From DATHWB01 sp040880725 (GTDB lineage Bacteria > Actinomycetota > Acidimicrobiia > Spongiisociales > ZC4RG35): a stretch of 64,000 bases of DNA. The first letter of the stretch is position 1; each line of letters begins with the position of its first letter. Of this stretch, positions 26,296 to 33,579 are shown in pieces. A program made the translations under genes and the position numbers. The stretch is taken from assembly GCA_040880725.1 (NCBI GenBank), contig JBBDHV010000039.1, positions 30,147-94,146 on the forward strand, written 5' to 3'. The notes under the pieces were generated by a model. It worked only from the letters and a program-made list of their open reading frames with translations. It searched no databases and was not told where the DNA came from.

Positions 26296-27129
26296 ATGGG
26301 CGCATTCGAGATGGTGTCCGGTCTGGTGCCGACCGCGACAGTCAAAGAACTCACGAGCGGGACGAACAAGGTTTTCCGGCTCCTCGAGGAGTCGGGTGAC
26401 ACGACCGTCGTCAAGGTGTATGCCACGCCGGCACGGGAACGCCGGGAACGTCACGCACTGGAGGCGATGCTCGGCATTCCGGGCGTCCCGCAGATCTTGG
26501 AACGGGGTGCGACCGACGGCATGGCCTGGATCCGGACGACCGACGGCGGCAGTTGGAGTCTGGCGAACCTGCCGCTCAACCTGGACCTCATCCGCAAGGC
26601 GGGCACCCTGCTGCGCGGCGTGCACGATTCGGGTGCCCCCATCACCAACTTGGACAGCGGTATCGACGGTGAGTACGTCCAGACTCATTTCCGGTCGACG
26701 CTGGACCGCCTGGAGCGGTATCGGCGGCGGTTGGGCCTCCCCGCCGATGTCCTGGAGGCGGCCCGGGCCAGCGAGAACCATCCCGTGGCGTCCCCGCCCC
26801 GCCCGGCGCACACTCGCACGGTCCCGAAGAATTTCCTGGTGAACGATCGTGGCGAGTTGATGCTGGTCGGTTGGGAGTGGGCGACGTTGGCTCCCCCGGA
26901 GTGGGACTTGTCCTTGGCGACCTGGCGTTTCAGCCGCACTCTCGGCGACGAGGCGGCCACCGCCCTGTGGCAGGGCTACGGCGCCGAGAACTCGATCGGC
27001 AACCGCTTGGAGCCGTGGGTGGCCTATCACGCCGCCATGCAGATGCTGGAAGCAGCCGAGAAGCGCGACGGACGTCTCGGCGACCTCAGCCACCTCGTGA
27101 ACGATCTCGCCGCCGCGGTCCGCACCTGA
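26296..27129 (+). CDS. Aminoglycoside phosphotransferase-like protein lacking catalytic aspartates
   Basis: A 277-aa protein with an APH/choline-kinase fold. The N-lobe has GTNKVFRLLEESGD and VVKVYA (ATP-binding Lys). The C-lobe has a loop that should read HxDxxxxN, but here it is HTRTVPKN, so Asp is Arg while Asn is kept. The metal-binding DWE is GWE (LVGWEWATLAPPEWDLSL). Both changes predict loss of phosphotransfer, so it may be a pseudokinase or ligand-binding protein. The start ATG is at 26296; a second ATG follows five codons later. The open frame extends much further upstream, antisense to thrS, and is not real. Confidence 0.8.
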   Translation: MGAFEMVSGLVPTATVKELTSGTNKVFRLLEESGDTTVVKVYATPARERRERHALEAMLGIPGVPQILERGATDGMAWIRTTDGGSWSLANLPLNLDLIRKAGTLLRGVHDSGAPITNLDSGIDGEYVQTHFRSTLDRLERYRRRLGLPADVLEAARASENHPVASPPRPAHTRTVPKNFLVNDRGELMLVGWEWATLAPPEWDLSLATWRFSRTLGDEAATALWQGYGAENSIGNRLEPWVAYHAAMQMLEAAEKRDGRLGDLSHLVNDLAAAVRT

Positions 27130-27212
27130 ACCGTGGGCCCCCCACCACCGTCACGGTGGTGGCGAACCCTGGGTTCAGGACCACCGTGACGGTGGTCCCA
27201 GGCCCACGGTTC
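27128..27212 (+). repeat. Cloverleaf of nested perfect palindromes
   Basis: A 12-bp outer stem (GAACCGTGGGCC at 27128-27139 with GGCCCACGGTTC at 27201-27212) encloses three perfect hairpins. The first has arms CCACCACCGT/ACGGTGGTGG (27142-27162), the second GAACCC/GGGTTC (27164-27176), and the third GGACCACCGT/ACGGTGGTCC (27178-27198). Each has a single central base. It begins at the last codons of the kinase-like gene. It could be a terminator or recombination hot spot, but no U-tract follows and the four-way geometry is unusual. Confidence 0.85.
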
Positions 27213-27261
27213 GGCGAAATACCGCATCTGAAGGGCGCGAAAACCTAGCCTCCGGGTTGTG

Positions 27262-27450
27262 ATGAATCCCATCGACTTCATCGGTACGGCCCGCAACGCA
27301 GGGACCTGGCGCCGCACAGAGGACCAGACCCGCACCAGTGGTTTCGCGGTGATCGACGTCTTCGCCGGCGATCTCCCGTGCCCGTGGTGTGGCGGGGTCA
27401 CCTCCGAGGCGGACGCCTCGTGTCGTGGCTGCGGCCGCAACTTCGGCTGA
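27262..27450 (+). CDS. Small zinc-ribbon-like protein
   Basis: A protein of about 62 aa beginning MNPIDFIGTARNAGTWRR. It has two Cys knuckles, CPWCGG and CRGCGR, spaced as in a small zinc ribbon. A GTG one codon upstream (27259) is an alternative start; the Shine-Dalgarno (CCGGG) is weak. Function is unknown. It follows the cloverleaf palindrome and converges on mshD. Confidence 0.6.
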   Translation: MNPIDFIGTARNAGTWRRTEDQTRTSGFAVIDVFAGDLPCPWCGGVTSEADASCRGCGRNFG

Positions 27451-27459
27451 GTCAGTCCC

Positions 27460-28335
27460 TCACAGCGTTCGCACCAGCGACCGGTCCACATGGTGGAGCC
27501 GGAAGCCGAGCGACTCGTAGAGAGCGGCGGCCGCCGTGTTGTCGGCGTCCATGTAGAGCATTCCCACTTCGAATCCGTACCAGTCGTTGATCACTTCGAG
27601 CCCGCGGACGACGAGAACACGACCGAGCCCCCGCCCCTGACAAGCCGGGGCGACCGCGATCACGTAGATCTCTCCCATCTCGGCATGCGGTTTGGTCCAG
27701 CAGAACCCGGCCAGCTCGTCGCCGGACCACACCGTCACGAACCCTGCGGGATCGAACCACGGCTGTGAGAACCGGTCGGCCAGGATCTCCGGGGTCCACG
27801 ATCCGTTCTCGGGATGGCCTCGGAACGCCGCATTGTTCACGGCGAGCCATGCGTCGTCGTCGGTTCCGGGGCGAAACGGCCGTTCAACGAGGCCGGCCGG
27901 AATCGTCGCTGCCTCTCGGACCGGAAGATCGATCCGGAGTTGTCGCAGTTCACGTTCGCCCCGGAATCCCGCCGCCCGCAATTCGTCGACCATGTTCGGT
28001 TGGAACACCCAGACCCGCACTGTGGCCGCCCCGGTGGCGGCTGCGGCTTCGACACCGGTTTTGATCAGGCGCTCGATGACGCCGTGGGAACGATGGAGCG
28101 GGTGGACGGCGATTTCGAGTGCCGCGGTGCCGTTGCGCCTCGGCGGCGTGACCGCCAGGTACGCCACCGGCGTCCCGTCGACGACGCCGACCTGGCCGGC
28201 CGCGTCCCCGTCGCCGCCCATCAGGTCGAGATACTTGTGCTCGCCGATCGGAAAGTGTCCGTCACATTCGGCAGCCAACTCGAACATCGCGTCGAGTGAC
28301 TCACGATCGGTGGCTTCAACCGGGCGCAGCTCCAT
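27460..28335 (-). CDS. mshD: Mycothiol synthase
   Basis: A 291-aa protein with two GNAT domains that acetylates Cys-GlcN-inositol in the last step of mycothiol synthesis. The C-terminal domain is diagnostic: GFCWTKPHAEMGEIYVIAVAP, CQGRGLGRVL, LYMDADNTAAAALYESLGF and HHVDRSLV. The N-terminal domain is weaker (ALEIAVHPLHRSHGVIERL). The ATG at 28335 is chosen; upstream there is only a TTG three codons away. Mycothiol is restricted to actinobacteria, which supports the taxonomic call. Confidence 0.9.
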   Translation of the reverse strand: MELRPVEATDRESLDAMFELAAECDGHFPIGEHKYLDLMGGDGDAAGQVGVVDGTPVAYLAVTPPRRNGTAALEIAVHPLHRSHGVIERLIKTGVEAAAATGAATVRVWVFQPNMVDELRAAGFRGERELRQLRIDLPVREAATIPAGLVERPFRPGTDDDAWLAVNNAAFRGHPENGSWTPEILADRFSQPWFDPAGFVTVWSGDELAGFCWTKPHAEMGEIYVIAVAPACQGRGLGRVLVVRGLEVINDWYGFEVGMLYMDADNTAAAALYESLGFRLHHVDRSLVRTL

Positions 28336-28383
28336 GGGGGGCAACGCTAGACACGATGGACGGGGTCCTATCCTCGCCCACGC

Positions 28384-29352
28384 ATGAGTTCAATCGGTGT
28401 TGTCCTGGGAGGGGGAGGTGTCACTGGCGCGTCCTATCAGATCGCGGCTCTGATGGCCTTGGAGCTCGCGACCGGGTGGGACCCGTCGGATGCCGACGTC
28501 ATCGTCGGTACGTCGGGCGGGGCGTACGTGACGGCGCTGGTGCGCAGCGACCGCCTCGACCTCGATTCGATGGTGCTGGCCCACGAGGACCGCGAAGCCG
28601 TCGCCGAGCGCATCTCCGGACACCTCTTCACCCGTGACCGCGGGGTCAGCATCGGACGTTGGCTCCGGCACGGGCTGATCCCCGGCATTCGCAAACCCGG
28701 CTTGACGATGCTGCTGGGCGGTCCCGCCGCGTGGACGACCGATGGCCTTGCCGACTGGGTTCGGGAGCAGTGCGGTACCGCGGCCGAGTCCTGGCCGGCC
28801 AAACCGACGATCATCACCGCATTCGACGTGGCCGCCAAGCGCCGGGTGGCGTTCGGCACCGAGAGCGCGCCAGACGTCACGCTCGCGGACGCAGTGGCCG
28901 CCTCGTCGGCGATTCCTGTCGCCTTTCAGCCTCGGCTGGTCGAGGGTCGTCTCTACGTTGACGGCGGGGTCGTGTCCGGCACCCACGCCGATCTCGTGCT
29001 GGGCAGTTCCAAGCCTCTCGACATGCTCATCGTGATCGCCCCGATGGCCGCCGAGGAGGACAGGGAGGGGGCGTGGTTCTACGAGCGGGTTTTCGACCGG
29101 GTGGGCCGGACCGCCCTGGGCTCGGAACTCACCCGGATTCATGAGGAGTGGCCGGAGACCCACGTGGTGGTGTTGCGCCCGTCGCCTGCGGTTCTCGCAG
29201 TCATGCGCCCCAATCCCCTGGATCCCGGTGCGGCGGTCCCGACCTTCATCCGGGCATTGATGGCGATGCGGCGCAAGCTCGCAGACCCCGAGATCTGGTC
29301 GGTGCTGGAACGCCACCTGACCCCCCAGACGTCCAATGCAACCCAGGGTTAG
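28384..29352 (+). CDS. Patatin-like phospholipase family protein
   Basis: A 322-aa protein with the patatin catalytic set: oxyanion loop GGGGVTGASYQ near residues 8-18, nucleophile elbow GTSGG near 42-46, and DGG near residue 197 (YVDGGVVSG) for the Ser-Asp dyad. It resembles bacterial RssA/patatin esterases and probably hydrolyses acyl lipids. It is divergent from mshD with a gap of about 50 bases. Confidence 0.85.
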   Translation: MSSIGVVLGGGGVTGASYQIAALMALELATGWDPSDADVIVGTSGGAYVTALVRSDRLDLDSMVLAHEDREAVAERISGHLFTRDRGVSIGRWLRHGLIPGIRKPGLTMLLGGPAAWTTDGLADWVREQCGTAAESWPAKPTIITAFDVAAKRRVAFGTESAPDVTLADAVAASSAIPVAFQPRLVEGRLYVDGGVVSGTHADLVLGSSKPLDMLIVIAPMAAEEDREGAWFYERVFDRVGRTALGSELTRIHEEWPETHVVVLRPSPAVLAVMRPNPLDPGAAVPTFIRALMAMRRKLADPEIWSVLERHLTPQTSNATQG

Positions 29353-29404
29353 AACGGACGCATACGTCCACTTTCGAGCGCGGAATGCGGCGAGGCACGA
29401 GCGC

Positions 29405-29893
29405 TCAGTCGTCCGACTCGTCGGTGGGCCACTTATTGAACGTCACCAGCGGCAAGTAGAACCACGACCAGACGGCCAACAGGGCGGTGGCGGACAGCAC
29501 GATCGCCGCGCCGGTTGAGCCGAGCCGCACCGAAGCCACCAGATAGGTCGATGCCACGATCGCAACCAGGAAGCTGACAGTGCCGGCGACGGTGAGTGCC
29601 ACTGCCACCGTCACGTGCTCGGGGGAACGTCGCGGGATCCCCGTCATGAGCCCCCGGACTCGCTGATGGACGCTGGGGGAGATCAGCAGGATGGCGGCGA
29701 CGGCGGTGGAGAGGAACGCGACCGCGTAGGTGAAGCGGTCGATGGTGGCAATCTCGGCGAAGTCGGACTGGAACGGCAGCGCAAGGAGAAAACCGAACAG
29801 CACCGTCACCCCGGGGATCGTGGTGCGCAGGCCTTCCATGAGCGCCCGGAACTGGTCATCGGCGCTGACATTTGTCGACTTCGTGTCGTTCAT
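29405..29893 (-). CDS. DUF6328 family membrane protein
   Basis: A 162-aa protein with four predicted transmembrane segments. The segment TTIPGVTVLFGFLLALPFQSDF fits the DUF6328 family of actinobacterial membrane proteins, with a Phe/Pro-rich first helix and a C-terminal WSWFYLPL. Function is unknown. It converges on the patatin gene across about 50 bases that contain a small hairpin, GGACG-CATA-CGTCC. Confidence 0.75.
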   Translation of the reverse strand: MNDTKSTNVSADDQFRALMEGLRTTIPGVTVLFGFLLALPFQSDFAEIATIDRFTYAVAFLSTAVAAILLISPSVHQRVRGLMTGIPRRSPEHVTVAVALTVAGTVSFLVAIVASTYLVASVRLGSTGAAIVLSATALLAVWSWFYLPLVTFNKWPTDESDD

Positions 29894-29928
29894 CGGCGGA
29901 GGCTACCCAGACAGGGCGCCAATACGAC

Positions 29929-29947
29929 CCCGGCTCCTCCAGCCGGG
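29929..29947 (-). terminator. Hairpin downstream of pncB
   Basis: A perfect 7-bp stem, CCCGGCT/AGCCGGG, with a five-base loop. It lies about 30 bases past the pncB stop on the minus strand and is followed there by GTCGTATTGG, without a run of U. It probably ends pncB transcription. The sequence just before it (TTCATTGTGCCGGGGACC on the minus strand) loosely recalls the start of the A-F repeats. Confidence 0.5.
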
Positions 29948-29975
29948 CTGCCGGTCCCCGGCACAATGAACCCTG

Positions 29976-31511
29976 TCAGTCGGTGTAACCGGCCACGAGG
30001 GAACGCTTCAGTTCGTTGAGTTCGGTGGTCAGCGACACGTGATAGCGGTGCGGGTTGACGAGCCTGCGCACACCCGGGTCGAGTCGTTCGAGATCGGCGA
30101 GACGTCGTTTCCGCGCCGCTTCCACTCCCCCCGCCTCGAACGTACGTGTTCCTTTGTCGTAGACCGTCGTCAGCAGCGGCTCGATTTCCGAGATCGTTTC
30201 CGGTGCCAGGGTGCGGGTGACACCAGGAATCGAAGGATGGTGAATCTGGATGGTCCCGGTGGCGTCGAGCTCTTCGTCTGCGAGGGCGAGCACGTCGGCG
30301 GTGGCGAAGCCCCGATCGTCGTACAGCCGCCACACACGCTTGGCGGCGGGGTTCTGCACCTTGGCGGGCGTGTCGGAGATCTTGATGGCCGGAACCCACT
30401 CGCCGTCGGTGCCGCCGACCGCCACGGTCTTGTAGACACCTCCCAGCGACGAGTCGCCTTCGGAGGTGACGAGCTTGGACCCCACTCCGTGCACCAGCCG
30501 GGAGATGAGATGATCGGCATCGACCCCGTAGGTCGGCGCTTCCACCGCGATCTGGTTCTTGACCTGCCAGATCGTGAGTTCATCGAGCGAGCTGGAGAGC
30601 ACGATCCTCGTGTTCTCGAAACCGGCGGCGTCGAGCATCTCGGCGGCGCGTACGGACAGGTGGGCGAGGTCGCCGGAGTCGAGCCGGATACCGATCGGCT
30701 CGTGGCCTGCGGCCCGCAGTTCCTCGAAGACGGTGATGGCGTTGGGGATTCCGGATTCGAGGGTGTCGATGGTGTCGACGAGGAGCAGTGTGTCGTCCGG
30801 ATAGACCTCCGCATAGGCCCGGAACGATTCCAGCTCTCCCCCACCGACGGCCATGAACACCTGCACCATCGAGTGGGCATGGGTGCCGGACGAGTCGACG
30901 CCGAGCTGGTGGGACATGCCGACGTTCGAAGACGAGACGGCTCCGCCGATCAGCGACGAACGGGTGGCGGTGTTCCCCCCGAAACCGGGTGCGCGGCGCA
31001 GCCCGAACTCGATGACGGAGCCTCCGGCGGCTGCCTCCACCACCCGAGATGCCTTGGTGGCGATGAGCGTCGCGTAGTTCATGTGGTTGAGCAGCGGCGT
31101 TTCGAGGATCTGGGCGATGGCCAGCGGCGCTTCGACGACGGCGACGGGCGCGTTTGCATGCACCACGCGGCCTTCGGGCACCGCCCGCATCGTGACGTCG
31201 CCGAATCCGCCGGTCTCCGATAGCCAGTCGAGGAAGTCGTCTGCGAAGACCCGCGCACCACGCGGCGAGCGGATCGAAGCGAGCACCTCTCGTTCGGCCC
31301 CACCGAAACGGACCGTCCCCATCCAGTCGAGGAGCGGTTCCAACCCCGCGGTGATGCAGTAGCCGGCCTGGTGGAGCCCGTAGTCCGGATAGGAGCGGAA
31401 GAAATGCTCGAACTGGGCGGGGCGGGTGTGGAGGTCGGACCGGAAGTACAGCTGCGCCATCGTCAACTGGTAGTGGTCCGTGAACAAAAAGCCGGTCGCG
31501 ATGTCGGTCAC
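29976..31511 (-). CDS. pncB: Nicotinate phosphoribosyltransferase
   Basis: A 511-aa enzyme of NAD salvage that joins nicotinate to PRPP. It begins FLFTDHYQLTMAQLYF, has RRAPGFGGNTATRSSLIGG, GTHAHSMVQVF (with the conserved His), GIRLDSGDLAHLS and a C-terminal Zn-independent extension typical of the longer form. It is divergent from pncA (gap 59 bases), so both steps from nicotinamide to NaMN are encoded side by side. Confidence 0.93.
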   Translation of the reverse strand: MTDIATGFLFTDHYQLTMAQLYFRSDLHTRPAQFEHFFRSYPDYGLHQAGYCITAGLEPLLDWMGTVRFGGAEREVLASIRSPRGARVFADDFLDWLSETGGFGDVTMRAVPEGRVVHANAPVAVVEAPLAIAQILETPLLNHMNYATLIATKASRVVEAAAGGSVIEFGLRRAPGFGGNTATRSSLIGGAVSSSNVGMSHQLGVDSSGTHAHSMVQVFMAVGGGELESFRAYAEVYPDDTLLLVDTIDTLESGIPNAITVFEELRAAGHEPIGIRLDSGDLAHLSVRAAEMLDAAGFENTRIVLSSSLDELTIWQVKNQIAVEAPTYGVDADHLISRLVHGVGSKLVTSEGDSSLGGVYKTVAVGGTDGEWVPAIKISDTPAKVQNPAAKRVWRLYDDRGFATADVLALADEELDATGTIQIHHPSIPGVTRTLAPETISEIEPLLTTVYDKGTRTFEAGGVEAARKRRLADLERLDPGVRRLVNPHRYHVSLTTELNELKRSLVAGYTD

Positions 31512-31570
31512 TCGGTGAAAACTAGTGCGCGGTTTCGGCTCCGCCGCCGTCTTCTCATAGTGTCAGCGCG

Positions 31571-32155
31571 ATGAGTGAGTACACATCCTCGACCGCCCTG
31601 GTGGTGGTCGACGTCCAGAACGACTTCGCCGACCCGAAGGGGAACCTGTTCGTCTCCGGCGGCGACGAGGTCGTGGCAGTCTGCAACGCCGAGATCGTCC
31701 GCGCCTTGGCCGCCGGCTCGTTCGTCGTCTACACCCAGGATTGGCACCCGGAGTCCACACCGCATTTCCAAAAGGACGGTGGGGTGTGGCCCGTGCACTG
31801 TGTCGCAGACACCTGGGGTGCGGAGTTCCATCCCCGCCTGGTCCTCGCAGGACCGACCGTGCGGAAGGGTTCCAACGGTGAGGACGGCTACTCCGGGTTC
31901 ACGATGCGCGATCCCGAGTCCGGGGAGACCACCCCGACCGCCCTCGAGTCGCTTCTGCGGGAACGTGACATCACCGACGTCGTGGTGGTCGGATTGGCTT
32001 TCGATGTCTGTGTGAAGGCCACCGCCCTCGACGCCAACCGTCTCGGTTTCCCGACGACCGTGATCCAGGCTGCCAGCGCCGCGGTGGAACTCGAAGCAGG
32101 CGACACCGAACGCTCCGAGGTCGAACTCACCGCGTCGGGTGTCACGCTGAACTGA
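31571..32155 (+). CDS. pncA: Nicotinamidase (isochorismatase family)
   Basis: A 194-aa hydrolase that turns nicotinamide into nicotinate, the substrate of the divergent pncB product. It has VVVDVQNDFADPKG (catalytic Asp), TQDWHPESTPHF with metal-binding His residues, KGSNGEDGYSGF, and GLAFDVCVKATALDA with the catalytic Cys. The last 137 bases have a second, diverged copy at 33442-33579, so this 3' end may have been replaced by an integration event. Confidence 0.93.
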   Translation: MSEYTSSTALVVVDVQNDFADPKGNLFVSGGDEVVAVCNAEIVRALAAGSFVVYTQDWHPESTPHFQKDGGVWPVHCVADTWGAEFHPRLVLAGPTVRKGSNGEDGYSGFTMRDPESGETTPTALESLLRERDITDVVVVGLAFDVCVKATALDANRLGFPTTVIQAASAAVELEAGDTERSEVELTASGVTLN

Positions 32156-32296
32156 TCAGCTAGCCGCTCCTCTGAGGCGCGCGGGAGAGGCAGCGTTGTG
32201 AGGGGTCGATTGCCTCTCTGGACCATGACCACTGGTGCACGCCAGCCTAAATTTGCCTGATCATGGCGGAGAGAACGGCAGCGAGCTTCCGCCGAC

Positions 32297-32320
32297 GGAA
32301 TACGCCACCTGTCGTATTCC
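32297..32320. promoter_or_regulatory. Perfect inverted repeat upstream of a Tat-signal gene
   Basis: GGAATACG, eight bases, CGTATTCC: a perfect 8+8 palindrome about 40-65 bases before the Tat gene. Its core ATACG-N8-CGTAT recurs at 39509-39526 before another Tat gene. A CGATAGAT stretch 25 bases downstream could be a -10 element. It is probably an operator for a dimeric regulator. Confidence 0.6.
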
Positions 32321-32360
32321 CGTGCGTTCGAGCCCCCGATAGATTCATGAAGACCTGAGA

Positions 32361-33290
32361 ATGGGAGTGGGCGTGTCTGGGAATCATGCTTCGAACCGTG
32401 GGCCTGTCGCTGGAATCTCCCGCCGGGACCTCCTGAAGCGGAGCGCCGCTTTGGGCGGGACCGCGCTCTGGGTCACACCTGCAGTGCAGGCAATCGGGAT
32501 GAGCCGAGCCCTGGCGCAAGAAACGTCGCCCCTGCCCCCGACGGGCGCAGGCGTCGTCAGCGGTCAGGTCGTTGACGCGACCACGGGTCTTTCCATTGCC
32601 GGCGCCACAGTCGCCGTCATTGGTACCGGAATCTCTACTGTCAGTGACTCGGGCGGCAATTACACGCTCACCAACGTGCCGGCAGGAACGCAAACGCTCG
32701 AAGGTTCAGCGTCGGGCTATTTCACCGCTACGACGTCGGTTGCAGTCATCGACGGTGCCACCGTCAACAAGGTCATCGCGCTTTCCCCGATAACGACTTC
32801 CGACATCACTGCGGTACTCAGCTGGGGTGCCGTCCCCGCTGATCTCGATCTCCACGCTTCCGGTCCCGACGGGTCGGGAGGCCGCTTCCACGCCGCCTAT
32901 TTCGACAAGACGCCAGTTGGCCATGTGGAACTCGATGTGGATGACACGTCTTCGTTCGGCCCTGAGACGATGTCATTCAAGATCCATCCCGTCGATGGCA
33001 CCTTTGTGGCCGGTACCTATCGCGTCTGGGTTCATGACTACACCAATCGCACGAGCGGTTCGATTCCCCAGTGGGACGACTCCGCCGCAAGCGTGTTGCT
33101 CAATGGACTGTCCGGTCAGATTGCCGAGTACCTCGTCGATGCAGCGGTGGCGGCGAAGGGTGGGGTCATCGTGGATGAGGACAAGTTGTGGCGGGTCGTG
33201 CAATTCGACCTCGATACAGCCGGGACCGTGTCGAACATCGTGGTGTTCCAGAACTTTGTCAACGGAACGGAATCGACCACCGACGTATAG
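32361..33290 (+). CDS. Tat-exported protein with carboxypeptidase-regulatory-like and YfaP-like domains
   Basis: A 309-aa protein. The Tat signal SRRDLLKRSAALGG precedes a hydrophobic stretch ending MSRALAQ, a good cleavage site. A CarboxypepD_reg-like beta domain follows (VSGQVVDATTGLSIAGATV to VIALSP, about residues 63-142). The last part contains LSWGAVPADLDLHASGPDG and GTYRVWVHDYTN, like YfaP/DUF2135 proteins. A GTG at 32373 has a better Shine-Dalgarno (GGGAG) than the ATG at 32361. Its signal peptide closely resembles those of the two Tat genes at 39.6-41.2 kb. The gene looks less GC-rich than its neighbours and sits beside a duplicated pncA end. Confidence 0.85.
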   Translation: MGVGVSGNHASNRGPVAGISRRDLLKRSAALGGTALWVTPAVQAIGMSRALAQETSPLPPTGAGVVSGQVVDATTGLSIAGATVAVIGTGISTVSDSGGNYTLTNVPAGTQTLEGSASGYFTATTSVAVIDGATVNKVIALSPITTSDITAVLSWGAVPADLDLHASGPDGSGGRFHAAYFDKTPVGHVELDVDDTSSFGPETMSFKIHPVDGTFVAGTYRVWVHDYTNRTSGSIPQWDDSAASVLLNGLSGQIAEYLVDAAVAAKGGVIVDEDKLWRVVQFDLDTAGTVSNIVVFQNFVNGTESTTDV

Positions 33291-33359
33291 GTTGGGCGCC
33301 TCATCTTCGACGTCGCAGGTCGGCCTCCTGCCCTGGTGATCCCATCCCTTTTCGCTCCC

Positions 33360-33379
33360 CCGGCCCCCCCTGGGGCCGG
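33360..33379. terminator. GC-rich hairpin downstream of the Tat gene
   Basis: CCGGCCCC and GGGGCCGG form a perfect 8-bp stem with a four-base loop, 70 bases after the Tat gene stop. There is no U-run, so terminator activity is only likely. The rest of 33291-33441 shows no gene. Confidence 0.4.
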
Positions 33380-33441
33380 AATGGGGAAGTAGCTGGGGAC
33401 CCGCAGGGGACCCCGCCCACCGAAGCAGATCTGGGCGCGAA

Positions 33442-33579
33442 CCACCGCCCCTCGACGCCAACCGACTCGGTTTCCCGACCACCGTGATCCAGGCGGCCAG
33501 TGCCGCGGTGGAACTCGAAGCAGGCGACACCGAACGCTCCGAGGTCGAACTCATCGCGTCGGGCGTCAATCTGCGCTGA
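33442..33579 (+). pseudogene. Second copy of the pncA 3' end (fragment)
   Basis: 138 bases match 32019-32155 of pncA at roughly 90% and end at the equivalent TGA. Most differences are silent (CGT/CGA, ACG/ACC, GCT/GCG, AGC/AGT), and the last four codons change from VTLN to VNLR. One extra C near the start of the fragment shifts the frame. The silent pattern means both versions evolved as working pncA ends before coming together, as happens when an element integrates at a gene 3' end. It overlaps the end of the minus-strand gene by 14 bases. Confidence 0.8.

Noticed and set aside
27128..27212. tRNA gene at the cloverleaf
   Set aside because: The shape is similar, but single-base loops, no anticodon loop and no T-loop consensus exclude a tRNA.
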